Source: Magnimaribacter mokuoloeensis
Lineage (GTDB): Bacteria; Pseudomonadota; Gammaproteobacteria; Magnimaribacterales; Magnimaribacteraceae
Direction of reading: 5' to 3'
NCBI GenBank assembly: GCA_041860225.1
Contig: CP151794.1
Location: 992,001 to 1,056,000 of the forward strand
Length of the DNA: 64,000 nucleotides
The notes below the pieces were generated by a model, which saw nothing but the letters and a program-made list of their open reading frames with translations, searched no databases and had not been told where the DNA came from. This document shows positions 7,003 to 14,878 of the stretch, one piece after another (position 1 is the first letter of the stretch; the number at the start of each line of letters is the position of its first letter). Both the position numbers and the translations under genes were made by a program.

Positions 7003-7545
7003 TTAGTTCTTCTTATTTGGTGCCATCATCATAACAAGTTGTCTTCCTTCTAATGTTGGAAATTGTTCAACACTTGCCATGCTTTCTAAGTCAGATTCAA
7101 CTCTCTTCAATAGTTCCATACCAATCTGTTGATGAGCCATTTCTCTTCCTCTAAACCTTAATGTAATCTTTGCTTTGTCTCCGTTTTCTATAAAATTCTT
7201 TATCTTATTAACTTTGATCTCGTAATCATTCTTTTCAGTAACAGGCCTAAACTTAATCTCTTTAATTTGTTGTCTCTTTTGTTTTTTCTTTGAAGCTGCT
7301 TTTTGTTTCTTGGCATCAAAAATATGTTTGCCATGGTTTAGTAATCTACAAACTAATGGGTCACCTTCTTTTGCCATCTGAACTAAATCTAAATTTGCTT
7401 CTTCAGCTTTAGACAATGCTTCAGAAAGACTTAAAATTCCTAACTGTTCCCCTGACTCACTTATGAGCCTTACTTTGTCTGCTCTTATTTCACCGTTTAT
7501 TGGCAAGCGTTTTTCAGACTTCTTAAAAGATTTTCTCTGAGCTAT
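7003..7545 (-). CDS. infC: Translation initiation factor IF-3, AUA start
   Basis: IF-3 keeps 30S subunits free and discriminates against wrong start codons and initiator tRNAs. The conserved part runs from PINGEIRADKVRL through KEIKFRPVTEKNDYE to TLRFRGREMAHQQIGMELL. The first ATG/GTG/TTG in frame is a TTG at 7506 with no Shine-Dalgarno. Thirteen codons upstream, an AUA at 7545 has AGGAGA five bases before it and gives a 180-residue protein, the length of E. coli IF-3, with the expected basic N-terminal tail. E. coli infC starts with AUU, another codon that IF-3 rejects, as the basis of autoregulation. The same logic would apply to AUA. The gene starts 16 bases after thrS. Confidence 0.93.
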   Translation of the reverse strand: MAQRKSFKKSEKRLPINGEIRADKVRLISESGEQLGILSLSEALSKAEEANLDLVQMAKEGDPLVCRLLNHGKHIFDAKKQKAASKKKQKRQQIKEIKFRPVTEKNDYEIKVNKIKNFIENGDKAKITLRFRGREMAHQQIGMELLKRVESDLESMASVEQFPTLEGRQLVMMMAPNKKN

Positions 7546-7556
7546 GTGATTCTCCT
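7543..7556 (-). promoter_or_regulatory. Shine-Dalgarno and AUA start of infC
   Basis: On the minus strand AGGAGA (7556-7551) stands five bases before AUA (7545-7543). It is the only good ribosome binding site near the 5' end of infC and is followed by an in-frame stretch of thirteen codons joining the conserved IF-3 sequence. Confidence 0.8.
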
Positions 7557-7561
7557 ATTAA

Positions 7562-9487
7562 CTATTTTTTTTCATCCACTACATTATGAAGCTTTTGGAT
7601 GAAGTCATCTATTGACATCTCTCCAAGATCTTCTCCTCCTCTAGCCCTAACTGATATGGTGTTATTTTCCATTTCTCTGTTTCCAGCTATCAAAAGAAAA
7701 GGTGTCTTCTGTAAAGAGTGGTCGCGAATTTTATAAGTGATCTTCTCTTTCCTCAAGTCTGAATGAGCTCTAAATCCACTTTTTTTCAATAAATCGGCTA
7801 TTTTTTGACAATATTCAGCCTGTTTATCAGTAATATTAAGAATTTCTGCTTGAATCGGAGACAACCAAGCAGGCAGAGCTCCACCATAGTGCTCAATTAA
7901 AACTCCTAAGAATCGCTCGAAAGATCCTAATACAGCTCGATGAATCATAACTGGATGATAGCGCTCGCTATCAGGACCAACAAACTTAGCATCTAATCTT
8001 TCAGGCAGAATAAAATCTGCTTGAAAAGTTCCACATTGCCATTCTCTTCCTAAGGCATCAATAAGAACAAAGTCTAGTTTAGGTCCGTAGAAGGCTCCAT
8101 CTCCTTCCACAACTTCATAAGGAAGTTTCAAATTCTTTATGGCTTTTTCAAGAGCCAATTCTGCCTTGTCCCAAATTGCATCTGTGCCTGCTCTCACTTC
8201 TGGTCTAGTTGAAAGCTTGATTTCAAAGGCCTCAAAACCCAATTGAGAATAAATATCCGATAAAAGCTCTATAAAGCTCTTAGCCTCATCTTGAATTTGA
8301 TCCTCTGTACAGAAGATGTGACCATCATCCTGTGTAAAGCCTCTTACTCTCATCAATCCATGCAAAGTTCCTGAAGCTTCATATCGATGGCAAGAGCCAA
8401 ACTCAGAAAATCTTATAGGCAGATCTTTATAGGACCTCAGCCCTTGATTGAAGACCTGAACATGACATGGACAATTCATTGGCTTAAGGGCGTTAGTTCT
8501 TTTTTCGTTTGCATGCTCTTCATCTATCTCGGTAATGAACATGTTTTCTCGATACTTATCCCAGTGGCCAGAGGCTTCCCACAATTTTCTATCTACAATT
8601 TGTGGTGTATTAATTTCTTGATAGTCGTATTCATCTTGTTTTTCTTTTATAAAGTTTTTAAGAGCAGAGTAAATAGACCACCCTTTAGGATGCCAGAAAA
8701 CCATCCCTGGAGCCTCTTCTTGAAAATGAAATAAGTCAAGTTGTCTACCAAGTTTGCGATGATCTCTTTTTTCAGCCTCTTCTTGCTGCAAGATATAATT
8801 ATCTAAATCCTTTGAATCTGGCCAGGCAGTACCGTATATCCTCTGAAGCATTTCGTTTTTTGAATCTCCTTTCCAATATGCTCCCGAGATTTTAGTTAGC
8901 TTAAAAGCCTTCAGATGTCTCATATTAGTAACGTGCGGTCCACGACACATGTCTATGTATTCTTCATGATGGTATAGAGCTATTACCTCTTCTTCCGGTA
9001 TTTCTTCTGCAAGATTAACCTTATAAGGCTCATTTCTCCTTTTAAAGGTATCAACAGCCTGTTTTCTTGAAACTACTTCGCGCACCACATCGTACTTAGT
9101 TTTAGCAAGTTGCTTCATCCTTTTTTCGATGACTTCCAAATCCTCATTTGATAGATTTTTATCAAGTTTTATGTCGTAATAAAATCCGTCTTTTATGACA
9201 GGGCCTATAGCCATCTGTGCATTTGGGTAAATTTGTTTAAGAGCATGAGCAAAAAGGTGTGCACAAGAGTGTCTAACAATCTCAATACCTTCATCATCCT
9301 GAATAGTAACTATTTCTAGATCGCAATCTTCTTGGATAATATCGGAGGCATCTACTAGCTTCCCATTCACTTTTCCTGCAATGGTTGCCTTTGCTAAGCC
9401 TGGACCAATATCTTTAGCAATATCGTCGATACTTAATGGATTTTCAAATTTTCTTTTGGAGTTATCTGGAAGAGTGATGGTAGGCAT
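7562..9487 (-). CDS. thrS: Threonine--tRNA ligase
   Basis: This 641-residue protein has the full bacterial ThrRS architecture. The N-terminal TGS domain is at residues 1-62, and the editing domain has the metal-binding HSCAHLFAHAL (about 73-83) and MCRGPHVTNM. The class II catalytic core carries KPMNCPCHVQVF, with the zinc-binding cysteine, and RVRGFTQDDGHIFC. The C-terminal anticodon domain starts near LPAWLSPIQAEIL. It activates threonine and loads tRNA-Thr, with editing of mischarged serine. It is the first gene of the thrS-infC-rpmI-rplT run. A hairpin lies in its short leader. Confidence 0.97.
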   Translation of the reverse strand: MPTITLPDNSKRKFENPLSIDDIAKDIGPGLAKATIAGKVNGKLVDASDIIQEDCDLEIVTIQDDEGIEIVRHSCAHLFAHALKQIYPNAQMAIGPVIKDGFYYDIKLDKNLSNEDLEVIEKRMKQLAKTKYDVVREVVSRKQAVDTFKRRNEPYKVNLAEEIPEEEVIALYHHEEYIDMCRGPHVTNMRHLKAFKLTKISGAYWKGDSKNEMLQRIYGTAWPDSKDLDNYILQQEEAEKRDHRKLGRQLDLFHFQEEAPGMVFWHPKGWSIYSALKNFIKEKQDEYDYQEINTPQIVDRKLWEASGHWDKYRENMFITEIDEEHANEKRTNALKPMNCPCHVQVFNQGLRSYKDLPIRFSEFGSCHRYEASGTLHGLMRVRGFTQDDGHIFCTEDQIQDEAKSFIELLSDIYSQLGFEAFEIKLSTRPEVRAGTDAIWDKAELALEKAIKNLKLPYEVVEGDGAFYGPKLDFVLIDALGREWQCGTFQADFILPERLDAKFVGPDSERYHPVMIHRAVLGSFERFLGVLIEHYGGALPAWLSPIQAEILNITDKQAEYCQKIADLLKKSGFRAHSDLRKEKITYKIRDHSLQKTPFLLIAGNREMENNTISVRARGGEDLGEMSIDDFIQKLHNVVDEKK

Positions 9488-9495
9488 AATCAGTG

Positions 9496-9539
9496 GTGTC
9501 CCATACTAAAGGGCACTTGTTAAATAAAAGTCCATTATA
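9496..9539 (-). promoter_or_regulatory. thrS leader: candidate -10 box and hairpin
   Basis: On the minus strand TATAAT (9539-9534) precedes a leader in which GTGCCC (9516-9511) can pair with GGGACAC (9502-9496), leaving one bulged base and an 8-base loop. The purine-rich GGGA in the 3' arm is the nearest thing to a Shine-Dalgarno, about 11 bases before the ATG at 9487, so the hairpin could mask it. No good -35 box was seen. Confidence 0.3.
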
Positions 9540-9553
9540 GAGGAGATTTGTAA

Positions 9554-10156
9554 TCAAGGCGACAAAAGCACTCTATTCCATTTGGAGTTTACTTTTGTAT
9601 AAAGCTCTCTTTTATGTAATCTATTCTTTTGATCTATCCAGAATTCTATAGATTCTGGTTCTAACAAGAATCCTCCCCATCTTTTTGGCCTTGTTATATC
9701 TTTATCTAGATGATCAATTTCAAAACTTTTGGACTCTTCCACCAGTGACTCATAAGATTCTAATTCTTGACTCTGAAATGAAACAGAAGCAGATATTTGA
9801 GATCCTCTAGGTCTTGAAGAAAAGTAATCATCATTTTCTTCATCACTAACCACCTTACACTTTCCTTCTATTCTTATTTGTTTGTTGGTCTTGGCCCACC
9901 AAAAAGTAAGCGCTATAAATGGAAATGCTTGAATTTGTTTTCCTTTATTACCTTCATAGTCAGTGAAGAATACAAAACCTTCAGGAGATACCCTCTTAAG
10001 TAAGACCATTCTAGAAGAGGGCTTCCCCTCTGAATTAACTGAAGAGAGGTTCATGGCATGAGGCAAAGCAACTGAGTCAGTCTCTGCTTCCTGAATCCAT
10101 TCATGAACTTTAGAAATAGGTTCTGAAAGAGAGCCTGTGACTTCGTAAAATTTCAT
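9554..10156 (-). CDS. pdxH: Pyridoxine/pyridoxamine 5'-phosphate oxidase
   Basis: This 200-residue flavoprotein is of normal length for PdxH. It shows AMNLSSVNSEGKPSSRMVLLKRV (FMN- and substrate-binding strand), FVFFTDYEGNKGKQI, FWWAKTNKQIRIEGK and the C-terminal family signature RPKRWGGFLLEPESIEFW. It oxidises pyridoxine or pyridoxamine phosphate to pyridoxal phosphate with FMN and oxygen, the last step of vitamin B6 coenzyme supply and salvage. It directly abuts the DoxX gene upstream, so these genes are probably transcribed together. Confidence 0.95.
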   Translation of the reverse strand: MKFYEVTGSLSEPISKVHEWIQEAETDSVALPHAMNLSSVNSEGKPSSRMVLLKRVSPEGFVFFTDYEGNKGKQIQAFPFIALTFWWAKTNKQIRIEGKCKVVSDEENDDYFSSRPRGSQISASVSFQSQELESYESLVEESKSFEIDHLDKDITRPKRWGGFLLEPESIEFWIDQKNRLHKRELYTKVNSKWNRVLLSP

Positions 10157-10597
10157 TTAGTTTTTACTAGAGACCCAATAATCTAGACTTAGATACTTAC
10201 CTCCGCCAAAACATAACAAAGATAAAAGCATCAAACTATATATAGCAGCAAACTCTATGCCATTTGCTTCGTGGGGCCAGCCATTTTGATAGTGAACTAA
10301 ATATCCAGCAAAAAACATTACAATTAAGAGTGGTATTGTTGCCCATCTAACAAATAACCCCACTAGAAGAAGAGCAGCGCCACCAGTTTCAGTTATTATA
10401 ACCAACCAAGTAAAGATATCAGGTAACGGAACACCTAAAGTGCCCAGATAGCCTGAAAACTTATCAAAAGAATCAACCTTTCCAACTCCTGCGAACCAAA
10501 GAACATAAAAAAGGTACAGCCTTAGTAATAATAAAGGTACAAAATCAAGACTTTCAAAGCTTTTCAAAGAGTTGTGTATTTTAAATATAAAATTCAT
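10157..10597 (-). CDS. DoxX family inner-membrane protein
   Basis: This 146-residue protein has four predicted membrane helices, roughly at residues 20-38, 58-80, 82-103 and 115-133. The helices and loops carry the DoxX-like pattern: RLYLFYVLWFAGVGKVDSF at the first helix, ITETGGAALLLVGLFVRWA in the middle and GIEFAAIYSLMLL at the fourth. The exact biochemical role of DoxX proteins is mostly unknown; some are linked to quinone or thiol oxidation. It is one base after the FabH-like gene and abuts pdxH, forming a compact group of three minus-strand genes. Confidence 0.8.
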   Translation of the reverse strand: MNFIFKIHNSLKSFESLDFVPLLLLRLYLFYVLWFAGVGKVDSFDKFSGYLGTLGVPLPDIFTWLVIITETGGAALLLVGLFVRWATIPLLIVMFFAGYLVHYQNGWPHEANGIEFAAIYSLMLLSLLCFGGGKYLSLDYWVSSKN

Positions 10598-10598
10598 A

Positions 10599-11711
10599 TT
10601 AAATTTTTTGAATAATTACACTTCCTACAGAGTATCCGGCTCCAAAAGAACTTATAACTCCAACTTGATCTTTAGAAAAATCATTTTTATGCTGGTGAAA
10701 AGCAATTATAGAGCCTGCTGAACTAGTATTTGCATAATTATCTAGGATTATAGGCATCTCACCTTCCTCAGGATCTCTTCCTAATAACCTCTTGGCAATA
10801 AGTTGGTTCATATTTAGGTTAGCTTGATGTAACCATAATCTCTTTACTGTGTTTATATCAATTGAGAGTTCACTAAGGTGCTTTTCTATATGATCTTGGA
10901 CCATTGGCACAACCTCTTTAAACACACTTCGACCCTTCTGAATAAATAATTTATCAGGTGAGTCAGGATCAGAATCCTCTGGAGTATTTAAAAAACCGAA
11001 ATTATTTCTGATATTGTTAGAAAACTTTGTTTGTAATTTAGTACCTAAGATTCCAAAAGCATGTTCAGAATGACTGTCCCTTTCAAGAATGACAGCTGTG
11101 CAAGCATCTCCAAAAATAAAGTGAGCATCTCTGTCTTTAAAATTCAAATGGCCAGAACAAATTTCTGGGTTAACTACCAAAATTTTATCTGCTACTCCGG
11201 ATTGGATATCATTAAACGCATTTTGGATGGAAAAGGTTGCCGAAGAACAAGCAACATTCATGTCATAGGCGTAACCATTTATCCCAAGTTCTTCTTGTAT
11301 TTCTATCGCTACAGCTGGATAAGCTCTTTGTAAATTAGAACAACCACAAATAACAGCATCTAAGTCAGATGCATGAACTTCAGCCTGGTTCATGGCCTCT
11401 TTAGTAGCTTCTATAGCCATTTCAGCAAGTATGGATATATGAGAATTAGGCCTTTCATCTAATTTAGGCCTCATTCTATTGATATCCAGTATGCCTTTTT
11501 TGTCTTGTACAAACCTTTGTTCAATGCCAGAAGCTTTTTTTATAAATTCGGAACTAGAAGGTACTAAAGCTTCTAATTCTCCTGAAGCTATGAGCTCTTT
11601 ATTGTCTTCATTAAACTTTGCAACATAGTTATTGAAACTATGCACTAATTCTTCATTTGTTATGTATTCTGAAGGTGTAAATAAACCGGTACCTGATATT
11701 ACTACTGACAT
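10599..11711 (-). CDS. Beta-ketoacyl-ACP synthase III (FabH-like)
   Basis: This 370-residue thiolase-fold protein has the KAS III triad Cys155 (MNVACSSATF), His295 (LWLHQANLN) and Asn328 (NYANTSSAG). The family condenses an acyl-CoA with malonyl-ACP. It is longer than E. coli FabH (317 residues), with an extended N-terminal part up to about residue 90 (FIKKASGIEQRF). This resembles the longer FabH-like enzymes known in Pseudomonas, which load medium-chain acyl-CoA into fatty acid synthesis. Whether it is the housekeeping primer or a shunt enzyme cannot be decided. It is probably co-transcribed with DoxX and pdxH. Confidence 0.88.
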   Translation of the reverse strand: MSVVISGTGLFTPSEYITNEELVHSFNNYVAKFNEDNKELIASGELEALVPSSSEFIKKASGIEQRFVQDKKGILDINRMRPKLDERPNSHISILAEMAIEATKEAMNQAEVHASDLDAVICGCSNLQRAYPAVAIEIQEELGINGYAYDMNVACSSATFSIQNAFNDIQSGVADKILVVNPEICSGHLNFKDRDAHFIFGDACTAVILERDSHSEHAFGILGTKLQTKFSNNIRNNFGFLNTPEDSDPDSPDKLFIQKGRSVFKEVVPMVQDHIEKHLSELSIDINTVKRLWLHQANLNMNQLIAKRLLGRDPEEGEMPIILDNYANTSSAGSIIAFHQHKNDFSKDQVGVISSFGAGYSVGSVIIQKI

Positions 11712-11751
11712 GTATCCAAATAATAAGACAAATTAAATCTTAAATCCCATT

Positions 11752-12483
11752 TTATTTATTTTTTTGTTTTTCTATTTCTTCGAACGCAGATTGTATTTCA
11801 ATAAATTTATCTTTTGCCTTTTCTAAAAGCTCTTCGGGTAAGCCCTTAGAAAGTAAGGTATCTGGATGAAATTCTTTTCTTTTTCTTTGATAAGCAGTTT
11901 TTATTTCTTTGTAAGACATATCTTTTGTTACTCCTAAAATAGCATACGCATCTGAGATATCTGCTCCGAATTTTCTTTTGTTGAGGTTGAACAAATCTGG
12001 GTCTAGTCCAAAAACAGGTATTGCTTCACTGAGGATAGCCTCTTCTGCAGGATCTAGATGCCCATCTGCCATGGATAACTCAAATAGGAGTTCATAAAAC
12101 ATAATTAATGCAGATTTGTTGTTAGATAAAAGCGACGAAAGTTGAGAGGCATAATCTCTGAATGAGTTATTATCATCTTTTGCAAAATTAAATACCTGAA
12201 TGGCGAAAGCTCTTTGGTCGGGTGGAAATTTAAATCTTTCTTTAATGAAGTGATCAACTTTATCGACTTCCTCTCTTGTTACTTGCCCATCTGCTTTGGC
12301 AACTTTCGCAAAACAGGCGAATAATGCTGTGAAAAATGCCGCCTGATTCTTTTGATTGATACTTGGCCTTACTTGCTCTTTTTCCCCAAGCTTGGAACCG
12401 ATTATAGCTCCTAAGATTCCACCTATTGGTCCGCCAATGGTAAAACCTATCATTCCGCCTAAGCCTGCTTTCCAGAAACTCAT
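11752..12483 (-). CDS. djlA: DjlA-like J-domain co-chaperone with TerB domain
   Basis: This 243-residue protein starts with a glycine-rich hydrophobic segment (residues 8-30), as in the membrane anchor of DjlA. A TerB-like helical domain follows (about 48-165, with AKVAKADGQVTREEVDKVD and ELSMADGHLDPAEEAIL). It ends with a J domain (about 175-240) holding the HPD motif at residues 206-208. J domains stimulate the ATPase of DnaK. E. coli DjlA has the same order and 271 residues and is an inner-membrane protein. The gene diverges from the DUF35/thiolase pair. Confidence 0.85.
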   Translation of the reverse strand: MSFWKAGLGGMIGFTIGGPIGGILGAIIGSKLGEKEQVRPSINQKNQAAFFTALFACFAKVAKADGQVTREEVDKVDHFIKERFKFPPDQRAFAIQVFNFAKDDNNSFRDYASQLSSLLSNNKSALIMFYELLFELSMADGHLDPAEEAILSEAIPVFGLDPDLFNLNKRKFGADISDAYAILGVTKDMSYKEIKTAYQRKRKEFHPDTLLSKGLPEELLEKAKDKFIEIQSAFEEIEKQKNK

Positions 12484-12546
12484 ATCTTACCTATTGTAAT
12501 TCACCTAAATATATATAAAACTAGAAATATAAATTAAGGGGAAAAA

Positions 12547-12954
12547 ATGAGTTTACCTGTTGTTGACTATTTAAAACTTCCAGAAGGAGAAGATCCTTAT
12601 TTGGAAGGACACAAATGCAAAGAATGCGGTTCGATTTTTTTAGGTGAAAGAAGCGTCTGCTCAAATTGTTTTGCTAGAGAATCGATTGAAACAGTCAAGC
12701 TGAGCAACAAAGGTAAATTATATTCCTATTCTATAGTGTTTAGGTCGTTTCCCGGGATAGAAGTCCCTTATATATCTGCAATAGTAGATTTAGATGGTGG
12801 AGGAACAGTTAAAGGCAATCTAATAGATTGTGAACCAGATCCAGAAAAAATAGATTTTGATATGCCTGTTGAAGTAGTCTTTGATGATGCTCTAGGTAGA
12901 AAGGATAAAGATGGAAATAGCTATATTAGTTATTTTTTTAAACCAATTTCTTAA
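12547..12954 (+). CDS. Zn-ribbon OB-fold (DUF35) thiolase partner
   Basis: This 135-residue protein has an N-terminal zinc ribbon with Cys24, Cys27, Cys38 and Cys41. A C-terminal OB fold follows, with GKLYSYSIVFRSFPGIEVPYISAIVDLDGG. DUF35 proteins of this type are encoded next to SCP2-type thiolases and bind them as partners, as shown for steroid side-chain enzymes of actinobacteria. AAGGGG stands six bases before the ATG. The thiolase gene follows after 11 bases, so the two probably form a complex and an operon. Confidence 0.9.
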   Translation: MSLPVVDYLKLPEGEDPYLEGHKCKECGSIFLGERSVCSNCFARESIETVKLSNKGKLYSYSIVFRSFPGIEVPYISAIVDLDGGGTVKGNLIDCEPDPEKIDFDMPVEVVFDDALGRKDKDGNSYISYFFKPIS

Positions 12955-12965
12955 GGGAGAAAATT

Positions 12966-14105
12966 ATGAGTGATGTATATGTGTTGGGTGTTGATATGAT
13001 TAAGTTTGGAAGGTTTCCTGAAAGAACTGTTCCTGATTTAGGTGCTGAAGCTGCTTTGCTTGCACTTGATGATGCAGGATTAAATATTGGAAATATGGAA
13101 GCCTTCTACTGTGGAAATCTAGGCCAAGCAAATGCGATGGTAGGACAAAGAATTCTTCAAGAAATAGGTCAAACTGGAATACCTGTTGTTAATTGTTCTA
13201 ATGCTTGTGCTACAGGTGCAACAGCCTTTAGAGAGGCTTGGACCTCAATAAAAGCAGGTCTATATGACGTTGTTCTTGCAGTAGGTGTTGAGCAAATGGG
13301 TACAGGTCTTCTAGGGGGTACTGGAGGCGGAGCAGGTATCCCAAAAGAAGGTCTGCTTGGATCTGGAACTATGCCTGCAGTTTTTGCTGAGGCTGGGATG
13401 GAACACGCACGCCAATATGGAACAACATTCGAGCAGTTTGCAAAGATTTCAGTTAAGAATCACCATCATTCAACTATGAATCCAAAAGCTCGTTATCAAA
13501 TTGAGACTCCTCTTGAAGAAGTAATGAATGCTGAAATGATTTCTTATCCTAATACAAAACTCATGTGTTCCGTAAATGTTGATGGAGCTGCAGCAGCGGT
13601 TCTAGTTTCGGAAAAAAAAGCTAAGGAAATAGGTATGAAAAGGGCGGTAAGGATAAAGGCGTCAGTAATGACAAGCGACCCTTATCAGGAAAGAGATCTT
13701 GTAATGCCTGATGTAAATAGCTGCACTAGAAAAGCCGCTACAGAAGCATATGAGATGGCTGGTCTTGATTCAAATGATATTGACCTTGTTGAGTTACATG
13801 ACTGTTTTGCAACTGCTGAGATGCTTCATTATGAAAACCTAGGTTTGTGTGGTGATGGAGAAGCAGGACGACTAATAGATGAAGGTGAAGTTGAGTTAGG
13901 AGGAAGAATACCTGTAAACGTATCTGGGGGACTGCTTTCAAAAGGACATCCTCTTGGAGCAACTGGAATAGCAAATATATATGAGGTCTGCACCCACCTG
14001 AGAGGAGAGGCTGGAGAAAGGCAAGTAGAAAATGCAAGAATTGGAATGACACATGTAATAGGCCTTGGAAGTGCCTGCGGCATTCACATATTAGAAAAGG
14101 TATAA
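12966..14105 (+). CDS. SCP-x/lipid-transfer type thiolase
   Basis: This 379-residue thiolase-fold protein has the nucleophilic Cys81 in NCSNACATGATAF and a C-terminal GHPLGATG motif typical of the SCP-x thiolase subfamily, followed by a C-terminal GLGSACGIHILEKV. The central part has the histidine-rich SVKNHHHSTMNPKARY. Such enzymes cleave or form 3-ketoacyl-CoA; those paired with DUF35 proteins often act on bulky or branched chains. The gene directly follows its DUF35 partner and shares its transcript. The substrate is unknown. Confidence 0.88.
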   Translation: MSDVYVLGVDMIKFGRFPERTVPDLGAEAALLALDDAGLNIGNMEAFYCGNLGQANAMVGQRILQEIGQTGIPVVNCSNACATGATAFREAWTSIKAGLYDVVLAVGVEQMGTGLLGGTGGGAGIPKEGLLGSGTMPAVFAEAGMEHARQYGTTFEQFAKISVKNHHHSTMNPKARYQIETPLEEVMNAEMISYPNTKLMCSVNVDGAAAAVLVSEKKAKEIGMKRAVRIKASVMTSDPYQERDLVMPDVNSCTRKAATEAYEMAGLDSNDIDLVELHDCFATAEMLHYENLGLCGDGEAGRLIDEGEVELGGRIPVNVSGGLLSKGHPLGATGIANIYEVCTHLRGEAGERQVENARIGMTHVIGLGSACGIHILEKV

Positions 14106-14114
14106 CCATAAATT

Positions 14115-14603
14115 ATGCTTATAGGTGTTGTAAGTGACACTCACAACAACTTAAAAAATATAGAACTAATCGTTCATCTTTTCAACGAGACCAATGTTGA
14201 CCTGGTGATCCATACTGGTGACATTGCTAATTCTAAGTCTTTAGACAAATTCAAAAACTTAAACTGTGAATTAATTGGAGTCTATGGCAATAATGATAGA
14301 GGTGAAAAAGGTTTAAAAGAGGTAGCAGTTTCTAATAATTTTCATTTTCAAGAACCACCAAAATTATTGAGTTTATGTCAAAAAAATATTGCCATATTTC
14401 ATGAACCTGATTCCATAAATGACTTCTTATTAAATAATAACGCTGATGTAGTAATACATGGACATACTCACCGATATAGAAATGAAATACAAAATGGAGT
14501 TTTAATATTCAATCCGGGTGAGAGTGCGGGAATGATCAATGGGAAAAATGCAGTGGGTATTTTGAATCTAGAAAACCTAAAAGCTAAAAGAATTTTCTTT
14601 TGA
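14115..14603 (+). CDS. YfcE/MJ0936-type metallophosphoesterase
   Basis: This 162-residue protein has the calcineurin-like metal ligands in order: GVVSDTHNN (Asp8, His10), IHTGDIA, YGNNDRGE and VIHGHTHRYR, ending in FNPGESAG. The length and the single-domain form fit the YfcE family of small metal-dependent phosphodiesterases, whose natural substrates are not known. It begins nine bases after the thiolase stop, so it may share that transcript. Its 3' end overlaps the convergent small membrane protein gene by 20 bases. Confidence 0.88.
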   Translation: MLIGVVSDTHNNLKNIELIVHLFNETNVDLVIHTGDIANSKSLDKFKNLNCELIGVYGNNDRGEKGLKEVAVSNNFHFQEPPKLLSLCQKNIAIFHEPDSINDFLLNNNADVVIHGHTHRYRNEIQNGVLIFNPGESAGMINGKNAVGILNLENLKAKRIFF

Positions 14604-14874
14604 GGTACAAAAATAAACTTACAGTAATTAAACTAAAAGTTAAGGTAATTAAAAGAGGCCTGAGAACTCTGGTAGAGAAATCAAGTTCAAAAAGAACATT
14701 ATAGAAGTATGAAAATATCGCTGGAGCATATTCGGAAGATGAAACATCTAGCTGTGACGGAGTTATAAAGAACATCAAAAGTAATATAAATACTAATGTG
14801 CTAGGCCTATTAATTATTTTGATTAGTAATAAAGAAAAAGTGAATGAGGCTATTATGTAAACCGTCCAAAACAT
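14584..14874 (-). CDS. Small hypothetical membrane protein
   Basis: This 96-residue protein is not recognised. It has three likely membrane helices (about residues 3-20, 25-41 and 72-90), joined by a loop with SQLDVSSSEYAPAIFSYFY that may face the periplasm, and ends in basic residues (YLKRKFF). It follows rnd by four bases on the same strand and overlaps the convergent phosphodiesterase gene by 20 bases. The tight spacing to rnd and membrane-like composition support a real gene, but no function can be given. Confidence 0.6.
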   Translation of the reverse strand: MFWTVYIIASFTFSLLLIKIINRPSTLVFILLLMFFITPSQLDVSSSEYAPAIFSYFYNVLFELDFSTRVLRPLLITLTFSLITVSLFLYLKRKFF

Positions 14875-14878
14875 TTAA

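Noticed and set aside
8387..8734. 115-codon plus-strand reading frame with a hydrophobic middle
   Set aside because: Antisense to the conserved catalytic part of thrS; no ribosome binding site or family match.
13738..14109. Minus-strand reading frames opposite the thiolase 3' end
   Set aside because: They are antisense to a clear thiolase with intact motifs and have low-complexity, leucine-rich or proline-rich translations without family features.
14584..14603. Rho-independent terminators between convergent genes and at the end of the glycan locus
   Set aside because: No GC-rich hairpin followed by a run of T was found at the convergent junctions (about 2640 and 14600); the genes overlap or abut instead.
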